Of a stretch of DNA of 64,000 nucleotides, positions 50,712-58,704 are shown piece after piece (the stretch's first letter is position 1; each line of letters begins with the position of its first letter). A program made the position numbers and the translations under genes. Source of the stretch: Ectobacillus sp. JY-23 (lineage in GTDB: Bacteria; Bacillota; Bacilli; Bacillales; Bacillaceae_G); assembly GCF_023022965.1 (NCBI RefSeq), contig NZ_CP095462.1, forward strand, positions 1,984,001 through 2,048,000, read 5' to 3'. The notes below the pieces were generated by a model. That model was not told the DNA's origin. It was given only the letters and a program-made list of their open reading frames with translations, and searched no databases.

Positions 50712-50740
50712 TTGACACGAAATTAAAAATATGATATTTT
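50712..50740 (+). promoter_or_regulatory. SigA promoter of the CarD-like gene
   Basis: TTGACA (50712-50717), 17-nt spacer, TATTTT (50735-50740). It overlaps the palindrome at 50721-50745. Confidence 0.7.
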
Positions 50741-50745
50741 TAATT
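50721..50745. promoter_or_regulatory. Perfect 12-1-12 palindrome over the CarD-like gene promoter
   Basis: AATTAAAAATAT-G-ATATTTTTAATT covers the spacer and -10. It may be a repressor operator, or simply an AT-rich structure. Confidence 0.45.
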
Positions 50746-50808
50746 ATTTGATAAAAAAATCCATATGTGATAAACTTAAAAAGGTTACCATATATGGAGG
50801 TGAATGAT

Positions 50809-51270
50809 ATGTTTCAGGTTGGCGATAACATTGTATATCCAATGCACGGAGCAGGTATAATCGAAGCGATAGAAGAAAAAGAATTTTCAGGGGAAACACA
50901 ACAGTATTATGTCATAAAAATGTCAATTAGTAATATGCAAGTGATGATTCCAACAAGCAAAATGTTGAGTTCAAGTATACGACCCGTTACGGATTTACTT
51001 GCATTAAAACACATTATACACATTTTTCACCATGGAGAATCAGATCGACTACTACCGTGGAAACAAAGGTATAAGTTGAACACAGACAAAATTAAAACTG
51101 GTGAAATACAAGAAGGTGCTGAGGTTGTACGTGATTTAATGCGGATGCAGAAAGAAAAGGCACTTAATGCAAGTGAAAAAAAGATGTTGGATAATGCATA
51201 TGAATTTTTGATTAGTGAACTGGAATTAATTAAAGGCATCACTGAAGTTCAAATAAAAAGTTTTTGTTAA
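50809..51270 (+). CDS. CarD-like transcriptional regulator
   Basis: The 153-residue protein has an N-terminal CarD/TRCF RNA-polymerase-interaction domain (FQVGDNIVYPMHGAGIIEAIEEKEFSGETQQYYVIKM) and a helical C-terminal part (EVVRDLMRMQKEKALNASEKKMLDNAYEFLISELELI), the layout of CarD/CdnL proteins. CarD proteins bind RNA polymerase beta and stabilise open promoters. ATG 50809 behind GGAGGTGAATG. It is a single gene with a palindromic promoter. B. subtilis YdeB is the nearest relative I recall. Confidence 0.88.
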   Translation: MFQVGDNIVYPMHGAGIIEAIEEKEFSGETQQYYVIKMSISNMQVMIPTSKMLSSSIRPVTDLLALKHIIHIFHHGESDRLLPWKQRYKLNTDKIKTGEIQEGAEVVRDLMRMQKEKALNASEKKMLDNAYEFLISELELIKGITEVQIKSFC

Positions 51271-51645
51271 GACTAGTTATAGGTATATACCCCTCAAAAA
51301 GTATCCAGATTTTTCTAGTAAGGCGATTATTATAGAAAATTATTTCTAAGACATCTAACTTCTTCAACTACTTTTAATAGCTTTAACCTCTTTTGTTATT
51401 TCTACAATCTACTCTAATTTCGTTATCTACATTTCTTTTATGCACATTTAAAAATTCTTCAAATAGCTTACTTGATTTTTGCAACCTTAATTCACACTGG
51501 CGCGGACAAGGAGCCGTAAGGATGAAAGAGAGGTAGGGCTTTCATTGTTTTAGGTACGTATCTAAATCATTATTTCTAGAAGAAAAACCATTCATCTCTT
51601 TACGTAAACGTGATAAACAAATCGGTAACAGCGTATAGTCAAGTA
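51271..51645. other. Gene-free region after the CarD-like gene
   Basis: This 375-bp AT-rich region between convergent units has no open frame with a ribosome site. A hairpin TGAAAG...CTTTCA lies at about 51523-51544 in a slightly GC-richer patch. Possibly remnant sequence; nothing identifiable. Confidence 0.5.
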
Positions 51646-51679
51646 CAAAAATGGTTTCCAGACTAGGAAACCATTTTTG
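51646..51679. terminator. Bidirectional terminator
   Basis: CAAAAATGGTTTCC/GGAAACCATTTTTG perfect 14-bp stem with loop AGACTA, about 40 bp beyond the stop of the leftward gene remnant. Confidence 0.85.
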
Positions 51680-51721
51680 CTTTAATCAACTGGATGACTA
51701 TAGATTGCGTACCATTTCCTT

Positions 51722-52102
51722 TTAAAATGCTGTCACGCACAGCGGTTTTTGCTGTATACGAAACAATTGCTGCAGCTCACCTACATACGCTTCATCAGAA
51801 AGCTGCAACAATCCGTAGCGCCACAAAGCATGAAAATCCACACATACCATACCAACACCACCGACATCTAATCCGATACCGTTCCAATTCATCGAAAAGT
51901 CATGCAGTCTCATCCCGCCGACCATAAGATCATTACGATACAAGCCATACATGGTAATACTCGGTTCTTCCACCTGACGTTTGAAAGATGGCCAAACCTG
52001 TTCTGTATTTCCTTGCGGGTACGCGCCTGGATATGCCTCAGTCGCAATAGCAAGCAAGCGCCGCAGCTCTGTCTCTGTTTCTAGCCTACGAATCTCCTCC
52101 AT
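51722..52102 (-). pseudogene. Internally deleted Eis-like N-acetyltransferase
   Basis: The 126-residue frame starts like an Eis-family GNAT (EEIRRLETETELRRLLAIATEAYPGAY...; MYGLYRNDLMVGGMRLHDFSMNWNG; DVGGVGMVCVDF). It then passes directly into a C-terminal Eis-like tail (ALWRYGLLQLSDEAYVGELQQLF, ending VTAF). Intact members have roughly 390 residues, with the acetyl-CoA-binding loop and a SCP2-like domain in the missing part. An in-frame deletion of about two-thirds of the gene is inferred, so the product is probably inactive. It follows the next GNAT gene by 11 bp. Confidence 0.75.
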
Positions 52103-52113
52103 CTCTCATCACC

Positions 52114-52971
52114 CTACATTTCTTTTCTCATCTGTACCTGTGAAACGTACACCATAAAGCCCGCTTCCTGTAACAATGCAGCTGCGGTACTTTCTTCTGG
52201 TAGATTGATAGCCATTTTTGCACATTCTACATCCGACCGTAGAACATGATGAAGCAGTGAGGCTACAATTTCTCTTTCCTGTGCTCCCATGCCTACACAT
52301 TGATACAACAAAATATGCGTTAGCTCTCCTTGTTCGTTGTACATATGTTTATATAATGCGTAACCGACTGCTTCATTCCCTTCATATGCAATGGCAGCTT
52401 CGGCGTCTCGTACGTTTAACGCCTGTGTTTGCCACGGGGCGTGCTGTACGTAAAAGGAGAGCGTCACAATTTGTGCAGGGTGCACAGTTTGGATAGTAAA
52501 ATTCTTTACTTCCGGCAGATGCAGTTTGCCGTTTTGCTTCAAATGTACCAATCTATCAAACATTCGATAGCCCTTTTGTTCATATAAAGCAATTGCTTTT
52601 TCATTTTCACGAATTGCCTCTAACGTAGCGACCGTCACACCATTTTCCGCATACACATCCAAAACAAAGTCCATCATCACTTTGCCAACGCCCTGCTTCC
52701 GATAAGCCGGGGCCACAGCAGTACCACCGTTCCATCCCACCTTTTCTCCCTTTATCTCTTTTATGCCGTTTACAATCATACCAACCGGTATATCGCCGTC
52801 AAATGCAATTACAGACAGCGCAGGTGACAATCCCTCCAGCCCAAAACGGCCTGTAAAGCGCTCCATTGTCATCGTCATATCGGCAAAATAGCCTTGAAAT
52901 CCTTCATTCCATGCTTGCATCGCTTCATTCCATGTACAATCACTCATTCGTTTCAATGTAATCATTTTCAT
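52114..52971 (-). CDS. GNAT family N-acetyltransferase
   Basis: The 285-residue acetyltransferase has the acetyl-CoA loop in VAPAYRKQGVGKVMMDFVLD (residues about 87-106) and the helix ENEKAIALYEQKGYRMFDRLV, with a second, degenerate GNAT-like half (YEGNEAVGYALYKHM; LHHVLRSDVECAKMAINLP). The substrate is unknown. ATG 52971 follows GGGGGATATGAAA. It is probably co-transcribed with the deleted Eis-like gene downstream. Confidence 0.87.
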   Translation of the reverse strand: MKMITLKRMSDCTWNEAMQAWNEGFQGYFADMTMTMERFTGRFGLEGLSPALSVIAFDGDIPVGMIVNGIKEIKGEKVGWNGGTAVAPAYRKQGVGKVMMDFVLDVYAENGVTVATLEAIRENEKAIALYEQKGYRMFDRLVHLKQNGKLHLPEVKNFTIQTVHPAQIVTLSFYVQHAPWQTQALNVRDAEAAIAYEGNEAVGYALYKHMYNEQGELTHILLYQCVGMGAQEREIVASLLHHVLRSDVECAKMAINLPEESTAAALLQEAGFMVYVSQVQMRKEM

Positions 52972-53207
52972 ATCCCCCTACATTTCCAGCGTAGAAACGT
53001 TTTCTTGTTCATATTCACCTGTTTTTTAATTAAAAATGACTGTTCAGTTTATTTAATTAAATCATCTTTCGGCGGCTACTTCAACCTTATTTATAGAATT
53101 TTCAGTCTGTTTTTTCATTAAACTTCGCATGGCGCTCTTTTGAACATATGCAAGAGCTGTTCGCCCCATCCTTTTGTTACTAGTACGTCACTCGTTCTTT
53201 TCTACAT

Positions 53208-53234
53208 AAAAAAACATAAGCACCTAGGCTTATG
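53208..53234 (-). terminator. Terminator of the HExxH gene
   Basis: CATAAGC/GCTTATG around ACCTAG; minus-strand T7 run follows. Confidence 0.8.
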
Positions 53235-53676
53235 CCTTCCTTCGCTTGTACGCTCTCATCTTTTCTCTCGCAAACTCTCGCGCGTCTTTTTCAATCCAAC
53301 GCTCCTCATATGGCAAATGTCTTTCCGCATGAAATACATGACGAATTAAACTTTGCTGAAATTGCATATCATGCCGGATTTCATGTAGAATCGTTTCCAG
53401 CATGCGCTCATAGTCTTCCCACATAAAAATAAAAATGGTTTTGCTGCGCTGATGATAATAACCGTAAAGTGGAAACAAAAACTCCTCTTCCTCTTCCCCC
53501 ATGTGAAGCAAAATCTGATTCGCCTCACAGGTATCACAAAAGAGAACCGCTACTTCAGTTTGACCTACCAATCCAAACACATCTTCTCTCACCTCATAAA
53601 GATTCCAAGGAAAATCCTCATCAAATACACACCAATTTCCTGCCTGCTGAAGCGCCTTCGGCAACGGAAACTCCAT
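53230..53676 (-). CDS. Small putative zinc metallopeptidase (HExxH)
   Basis: The 148-residue cytosolic protein has the zincin motif H98-E-I-R-H102 (ETILHEIRHDMQFQQ) and downstream ERWIEKDAREFAREKM, where the Glu/Asp-x-x-A pattern could supply a third zinc ligand, as in ImmA/IrrE-like or SprT-like minimal peptidases. The first half is unassigned. ATG 53676 follows GGGACAT. The segment MGEEEEEFLFPLYGYYH is strongly acidic. It is a single gene; substrate and regulation unknown. Confidence 0.7.
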   Translation of the reverse strand: MEFPLPKALQQAGNWCVFDEDFPWNLYEVREDVFGLVGQTEVAVLFCDTCEANQILLHMGEEEEEFLFPLYGYYHQRSKTIFIFMWEDYERMLETILHEIRHDMQFQQSLIRHVFHAERHLPYEERWIEKDAREFAREKMRAYKRRKA

Positions 53677-53831
53677 TTTATGTCCCCTTTCTCTCTCTTA
53701 CTATAAGTACTACGCTATCACTTATTACAGTTATGTCTGTTTTTTTATAAAGATAAACGTTTTGAACTACCACCACTTACTCATTAGGCCTCGTCCTTCT
53801 CGTTCCTTGAAGACCACCTATTTTCGATAAA

Positions 53832-53866
53832 AAAAGCTGTACTCGTCCTGAGCGCAGCTTTACATC
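53832..53866 (-). terminator. Terminator of the small gene at 53.9 kb
   Basis: Minus strand AAAGCTG pairs with CAGCTTT across a 15-nt loop, followed by TTTTATC. Confidence 0.65.
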
Positions 53867-54004
53867 ATCTGTTGTGTATCTGTATGTACTTCTTGTTTTA
53901 GTTCTGCCAAAAAACAACGCGCCCGCCAGTAGGATGGGATATCCCTTTTTTGCTCTTCTGCTTACATTCTCTTGCAGTTGCATGAACAATCCATTGTTAT
54001 TCAT
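53860..54004 (-). pseudogene. Short gene with a single-base frameshift (about 47 codons)
   Basis: ATG 54004 follows GGAGAGGTGG. The frame starts MNNNGLFMQLQENVSRRAKK and continues GYPILLAGALF. As written, it runs on through a terminator to 53777. Removing one T from the TTTTTT run at about 53913 gives LAELKQEVHTDTQQMM ending at TAA 53860, which abuts the terminator as in the neighbouring genes. I infer a homopolymer frameshift (mutation or sequencing error). A short hydrophobic stretch lies in the middle. No family recognised. Confidence 0.5.
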
Positions 54005-54067
54005 GATTTTGCCACCTCTCCTATTTCTCTCTTTTATCTATTCTCCTCATGTAAAAAAATTCCTTTC

Positions 54068-54101
54068 AAAAAAAACAGTCCGGTTAATTGGACTGTTTTC
54101 T
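54068..54101 (-). terminator. Terminator of the GNAT-nitrilase gene
   Basis: AAAACAGTCC/GGACTGTTTT with loop GGTTAATT; T8 on the minus strand. Confidence 0.87.
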
Positions 54102-54102
54102 C

Positions 54103-55638
54103 TTATTGCTTATATTGAACGGAATACACATCACGCCTGCGGTCTTTCAATTGGCGAACCGTGCCGGACTGACGTTGCCTCCGTAAAATTTCGAGGTCTA
54201 CGTCACCAATAACAACCATTTCAATATTTGGGTTACACTCGCCCACAATGCCGTCGCGCGCAAATTCAAAATCAGACGGTGCAAAAATGGCGGACTGTGC
54301 GTATTGAATATCCATATTTTCTGTTTGCGGTAAATTACCGACTGTTCCAGCGATAACTGTATAGATTTGATTTTCCACAGCACGTGCCTGCGCGCAATAT
54401 CTCACGCGCAAATAACCTTGACGGTCTTCGGTACAAAATGGCGTAAAAATAATTTTAGCACCATTTTCAGTGGCAATGCGTGCCATCTCTGGAAACTCAA
54501 TGTCATAGCAAATTTGAATCGCAATTTTGCCGCAATCTGTATCAAATACTTTAATATAATCACCCGCGCTAATTCCCCACCACTTTCGTTCATTCGGTGT
54601 GATATGCACTTTATATTGCTTTTCAATCGTACCGTCACGGCGGAATAGATAAGCAATGTTATACACACGCCCTTCTTCCTCTACGAAGTGAGAACCGCCG
54701 ATAATGTTAACATTATATTTCACCGCCAAATCAGTGAATAAGTTGATATAATCCTCTGTAAATTCCGTGATGCGCTGCACCGCTCGGCTTGGTGAACGCT
54801 CCTGTAAAAACGACATGAGCTGCGTTGTGAACAACTCCGGAAACACAACAAAGTCAGAGCTCGCATCAGAAGCTACATCTGTGTAATATTCAACCTGCGT
54901 CGCAAACTCTTCAAAGGAATTAATTTGCTTCATTTTATATTGTACGGCACAAATACGTACCGGAAAGGAAGTTCTGTAAAAACGCTTTGTATTGGCATGA
55001 TAATCGACGTTATTCCATTCCATTAATGTTGCATATTGATTAGAAGCCTTATCATCTGGCAAGTATCCTGGATTGATACGCATTAGCGTAAAGCCGTTTA
55101 ACAGCTGAAATGATAACACAGGGTCATAAATTTTATGCAGCATCACTTGTTCTACGTACTCCCGCGGTGACATTTCATGCGCATATTTATGATAGTTCGG
55201 AATGCGTCCACCAATGATGATACTTTTTAAGTTTAAACGGCGTGCCAAGTCCTTACGCGCTTCATATAAACGATGGCCAATTTTCATACGACGGTATTCA
55301 GGGTGTACCATGACCTCAATGCCGTACATATTGTAGCCGTCCGGGTCATGATTTGTAATGTATCCGTTATCGGTAATGTCATCCCATGTATGACGGTCAT
55401 CGTACTCATCGAAGTTCACAATCAAGCTAGAACACGAGCCAATGATTTTTCCTTCAAACTCTGCACAAAATTGTCCTTCCTGAAAGTGCTCCAAATGACT
55501 TCTGAGCTGCTTGCGCGTCCACGGCTCCATACCAGGAAAGCAAGAGGCCTGCAATTCGATGATGCTATCGATATCTTTAAATGTAAGATTGCGAATAATA
55601 ATCTTTTTTTCATATTTCTTTAAGTCGAGTTGATCCAT
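54103..55638 (-). CDS. yhcX: GNAT acetyltransferase-nitrilase fusion protein (YhcX-type)
   Basis: The 511-residue two-domain protein has residues about 10-215 as a GNAT domain (IRNLTFKDIDSIIELQ; VMVHPEYRRMKIGHRLYEARKDLARRL) and residues about 225-495 as a carbon-nitrogen hydrolase with the catalytic triad Glu in VVFPELFTTQ, Lys in QYKVHITPNE and Cys in AIQICYDIEFPEM. The fusion matches B. subtilis YhcX in length and layout. Substrates are unknown; an amide or nitrile linked to an acylated amine is inference. ATG 55638. Confidence 0.92.
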   Translation of the reverse strand: MDQLDLKKYEKKIIIRNLTFKDIDSIIELQASCFPGMEPWTRKQLRSHLEHFQEGQFCAEFEGKIIGSCSSLIVNFDEYDDRHTWDDITDNGYITNHDPDGYNMYGIEVMVHPEYRRMKIGHRLYEARKDLARRLNLKSIIIGGRIPNYHKYAHEMSPREYVEQVMLHKIYDPVLSFQLLNGFTLMRINPGYLPDDKASNQYATLMEWNNVDYHANTKRFYRTSFPVRICAVQYKMKQINSFEEFATQVEYYTDVASDASSDFVVFPELFTTQLMSFLQERSPSRAVQRITEFTEDYINLFTDLAVKYNVNIIGGSHFVEEEGRVYNIAYLFRRDGTIEKQYKVHITPNERKWWGISAGDYIKVFDTDCGKIAIQICYDIEFPEMARIATENGAKIIFTPFCTEDRQGYLRVRYCAQARAVENQIYTVIAGTVGNLPQTENMDIQYAQSAIFAPSDFEFARDGIVGECNPNIEMVVIGDVDLEILRRQRQSGTVRQLKDRRRDVYSVQYKQ

Positions 55639-55816
55639 TGTAAAAACTCCTTTTTATCCGTTTCCATCTCTTTTACTTTTCACGATTTTACTGCTATGTA
55701 TGTAGTGTAACGAATGAAAAGCGTTCGTGCGTTTTAGTTTCTGCAACGAATATTGAGTTTGAACAACGAGTGTCTCAAGGAAACAAAAAAGAGGTCAAAT
55801 CTGTAACAGGTATATA

Positions 55817-56329
55817 TCAAGATGATTTCATATGATGCAAAAATGCGGCTACTTCTTTTGGGGAACGAAGGATAATTGCAGTTTGATTGGGCTGCAACTG
55901 TGACAGTCGTTTTACAATGCCTGGTGCTTTTGTACGCGGATATTGCCACACTAGCTTCAAAAATGACCATTCGAGTTGTTCGCGGCAGCCTGCAGCACGG
56001 TCTGGTCTTGATTTCCCCTTATACTGAAAGCGTCGTTTTATCACTTGATACAAACAACGATGACGAGACATGTTGAGAAACACAATGGTGTCTGCCGCTG
56101 CAAGCCGCAGCTCTAACGTTGAATGATAATCGCCGTCTAAAACCCAACTTTCCGTTGCTATAATCTCCTTCTGTTTTTCAATCAGTTCGTCTCTTGAAAT
56201 ACTTTTCCAGCCTGGCATCCAAAATATAGTGTCCATGTGATATACATCCATGTGGAGGAATTCCCCTAGTTGCCTTGCCAGTGTGGATTTACCGGCACCT
56301 GGAGAACCGATGATGATGATTTTTTTCAT
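55817..56329 (-). CDS. P-loop NTPase, DNA topology modulation (FlaR)-like/adenylate-kinase-like
   Basis: The 170-residue kinase-like P-loop protein has Walker A IIGSPGAGKSTLARQL, the HMDTIFWMPGW segment and DGDYHSTLELRLAAADTIVFLNM, features of proteins annotated 'topology modulation protein' or FlaR. The true substrate is unknown. ATG 56329 with AGGAGGAAAC upstream; the longer frame runs into the upstream terminator. It lies 52 bp downstream of the alarmone synthetase gene. Confidence 0.85.
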   Translation of the reverse strand: MKKIIIIGSPGAGKSTLARQLGEFLHMDVYHMDTIFWMPGWKSISRDELIEKQKEIIATESWVLDGDYHSTLELRLAAADTIVFLNMSRHRCLYQVIKRRFQYKGKSRPDRAAGCREQLEWSFLKLVWQYPRTKAPGIVKRLSQLQPNQTAIILRSPKEVAAFLHHMKSS

Positions 56330-56351
56330 AGCTGTTTCCTCCTGTTCATGA

Positions 56352-56380
56352 AGAAAGTGCCGGACATCTCCGGCACTTTT
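56352..56380 (-). terminator. Terminator/attenuator after the alarmone synthetase gene
   Basis: AAAGTGCCGG/CCGGCACTTT around a 6-nt loop. The T run is short, so readthrough into the P-loop gene is possible. Confidence 0.65.
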
Positions 56381-56381
56381 C

Positions 56382-57053
56382 CTATAATAGTTGAAGCAAT
56401 GGCTGCACGTCGTCAACGCTCGTATCTTCCTCTTGTTTAAATTGCTCCATTTCATCTTTTAAACGCTTCATTTTTTCATCAAGATATTTTACCATCTCCG
56501 CCGCTTCCTTGAGCTGGTCAGTTAAGTGTTTCGGCACTGTTTTATCAAATTTGTAATAGATCTTATGTTCAAGACTTGCCCAGAAGTCCATCGCCACTGT
56601 GCGGATTTGAATTTCGACCTTCACTTTCTCCATGCGGTTAGATAAGAATACTGGCACCTCCACAATTAGATGCAGACTTTGGTAGCCGTTTCCCTTTGGT
56701 TTTTTAATATAGTCCTTTACGCGTAGCACACGTAAATCATCTTGGTTGCTGATAATCTCAAAGATTTTATAAATATCTGATACAAAGGAGCACATCACAC
56801 GGATACCGGCAATATCATGAATATGCTCGCGGGCATTTTCAACAGTCACCTCAAGCCCCTTGCGCTCGAGCTTCTCCCTAATACTATCAGGACTTTTAAT
56901 ACGCGATTTAATATGTTCAATCGGGTTGTGCTGATGCACAAATTGAAATTCTTCATTGAGTATGGTTAACTTCGTATCAATTTCATCTAAAGCAAATTTA
57001 TAGATAAATAAAAAGTTTGTCCATTCTGTAATTCGTTCTTGCATTGTTTGCAT
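56382..57053 (-). CDS. relP: Small alarmone synthetase, RelP/YwaC-like (GTP pyrophosphokinase)
   Basis: The 223-residue single-domain (p)ppGpp synthetase has family motifs NPIEHIKSRIKSPDSIREKL, HDIAGIRVMCSF, KPKGNGYQSLHLIVEVPV and VEIQIRTVAMDFWASLEHKIYYKF, with the Asp, Arg and Glu residues of the synthetase site. There is no hydrolase or regulatory domain. Sequence is closer to YwaC (RelP) than YjbM (RelQ) as I remember them. ATG 57053 follows AAAAGGTG. Expression is usually cell-wall-stress controlled in B. subtilis; no such site was identified here. Confidence 0.9.
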   Translation of the reverse strand: MQTMQERITEWTNFLFIYKFALDEIDTKLTILNEEFQFVHQHNPIEHIKSRIKSPDSIREKLERKGLEVTVENAREHIHDIAGIRVMCSFVSDIYKIFEIISNQDDLRVLRVKDYIKKPKGNGYQSLHLIVEVPVFLSNRMEKVKVEIQIRTVAMDFWASLEHKIYYKFDKTVPKHLTDQLKEAAEMVKYLDEKMKRLKDEMEQFKQEEDTSVDDVQPLLQLL

Positions 57054-57169
57054 GTTGTTCACCTTTTCTTTTGTTTTGCGATGACAGAGATACTGTATCA
57101 CATTCATATGAAATTGTCGTGAACTTTGTATGAAGAGTTCATTACAAATGTTAGGCAAAACGGCAAAAA

Positions 57170-57194
57170 ACTCCTGTGACTACACAGAAGTTTT
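57170..57194 (-). terminator. Terminator of the DeoR-oxidoreductase group
   Basis: AACTTCTGTG-TAGT-CACAGGAGTT on the minus strand, followed by TTTT; overlaps the stop codon of the HbpS-like gene. Confidence 0.78.
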
Positions 57195-57665
57195 GATAAG
57201 AAGCATGCGAAGCGCATTCGTAATTAGCGTATGATCTTCCTCTTGTGATGCCCCAGAAACGGTAATTGTTCCAATAACACCAGTATTTTTTAAAATAATC
57301 GGAAATGAGCCGCCATGCACTGCGTACTCAGCCGGACTTGCAGCGTATGCGTCAAAATAGGAACGCTCCTTCAGTTCATTATAAACGCGCATATAATAGG
57401 AGCTATGATGATGACGCTTCACGACATTTGACTTACGGGCAATCCAGCTTTCCTGATCTGGACTTGTGCCATCCATCGCATGATAAAATAGCTTCTGCCC
57501 GTTTCGTGTAATATCTACCGCAATCCTTTGTCCATTTTGTTTGGCTGCTTGCACAATCAGCATACCGAGCTGAAACGCTGTTTCATTGTTAAATGTCTGG
57601 AATTGCAGCTCCGCTTCTTCCACCTGCAGCTGCCCCAGCTTTTCTTGTAATAATTGCTTATCCAC
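57180..57665 (-). CDS. Heme-degrading/HbpS-like (DUF336, UPF0303) protein
   Basis: The 161-residue GlcG/HbpS-fold protein of the UPF0303 group shows NETAFQLGMLIVQAAKQNGQRIAVDITRNGQKLFYHAMDGTSPDQESWIARKSNVVKR and EYAVHGGSFPIILKNTGVIGTITVSG. GTG 57665 overlaps the stop of the upstream oxidoreductase by 8 bp (GTGGATAA), indicating translational coupling. Last gene of the group. Function is uncertain; members bind small ligands or heme. Confidence 0.82.
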   Translation of the reverse strand: MDKQLLQEKLGQLQVEEAELQFQTFNNETAFQLGMLIVQAAKQNGQRIAVDITRNGQKLFYHAMDGTSPDQESWIARKSNVVKRHHHSSYYMRVYNELKERSYFDAYAASPAEYAVHGGSFPIILKNTGVIGTITVSGASQEEDHTLITNALRMLLIKTSV

Positions 57666-58704
57666 GCGCCTCACCGTCCATATATACAAAACGCTTTTCT
57701 ATACTGCTTGTTAAGGCTGCACGAATAACTTGAATCGTGCGCAGTCCATCTTCACCTGGTACAGGATTTTGTGCACCGCCGCGAATATGCTCGTATACTC
57801 CTTGATAATATGAACTATAAGAGCCTGGTACAGTTTCAATGATTTCTTCTGTCTCTTCTGTCAGCAGCTTTCCATACCATTCTGGACGATCTGCGCCCCA
57901 CCCTTGTTCAAGCGGATTTTTCCCCGCTTTTAAAGCGTCCTCCTGTCCATCAAGACCATATTTAATATAGCTCGCCTTTGTACCGTGCACCAAAAATTTT
58001 GGACCTTGCCCAGGTACAATGGAGCCAACATGTAGGATGACGCGGCGTTTGCCGTACCCCATTACAATATGGAAATAATCATCCGTTTGCGCACCTTCTC
58101 TTTGTTCTGTCACGTCAGCGACTACGAACTGCGGCATGCCGAACAAATGCAGCGCTTGGTCAATTAAATGTGAGCCAAGGTCGTATAAAATCCCCGTTCC
58201 TCTGCCCTCACGCTCTCTCCAGCGGTCACGAACCTGCGGACGGAAGCGATCAAAATGCGCTTCATACGTCATGATATCACCCAGTTTATTCTGCGCAAGC
58301 AATTGCTTGATCGTCAGGAAATCATTATCCCAGCGTCTGTTTTGATACACGCTCAGCATCACACCGTGCACCTTGGCAAGCGCAATCAGCTCTTCTGCTT
58401 CTGCCGGCTCAACGACCATCGGCTTTTCAATAATCACATGCTTACCTGCCAGTATGCTTTGCTTAGCCATGTCATAGTGAAGGGTATTCGGTGTCGTAAT
58501 CACAACCAATTCTACACTAGAGTCACGAAGCGCATCCTCCAGTTGTGGTACTACCGCTGCGTCCCGAAAATCTTGCTTTACTTTTTCTTCATTGCTGGAT
58601 ACTACTTTTATCACATCAAATTGTTTCATTGCCTGTAAAAACGGGGCGTGAAATGTGACACCTGAGAATCCGTATCCTACCAATGCGGTTTTAATGTTCT
58701 TCAT
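57658..58704 (-). CDS. Gfo/Idh/MocA-family NAD(P)-dependent oxidoreductase
   Basis: The 348-residue sugar/inositol dehydrogenase-like enzyme has N-terminal Rossmann LVGYGFSGVTFHAPFLQ, VVITTPNTLHYDMAKQSI and the catalytic EKPMVVEPAEAEEL; the C-terminal substrate domain contains YQNRRWDNDFLTIKQLL and LYDLGSHLIDQALHLFGMP (His near the active site). Similar to scyllo-inositol dehydrogenases (YulF/IolW type). ATG 58704 is preferred to 58713, which touches AAAGGAG. Its start lies within the end of the deoR gene (14-bp overlap). Confidence 0.9.
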   Translation of the reverse strand: MKNIKTALVGYGFSGVTFHAPFLQAMKQFDVIKVVSSNEEKVKQDFRDAAVVPQLEDALRDSSVELVVITTPNTLHYDMAKQSILAGKHVIIEKPMVVEPAEAEELIALAKVHGVMLSVYQNRRWDNDFLTIKQLLAQNKLGDIMTYEAHFDRFRPQVRDRWREREGRGTGILYDLGSHLIDQALHLFGMPQFVVADVTEQREGAQTDDYFHIVMGYGKRRVILHVGSIVPGQGPKFLVHGTKASYIKYGLDGQEDALKAGKNPLEQGWGADRPEWYGKLLTEETEEIIETVPGSYSSYYQGVYEHIRGGAQNPVPGEDGLRTIQVIRAALTSSIEKRFVYMDGEARG

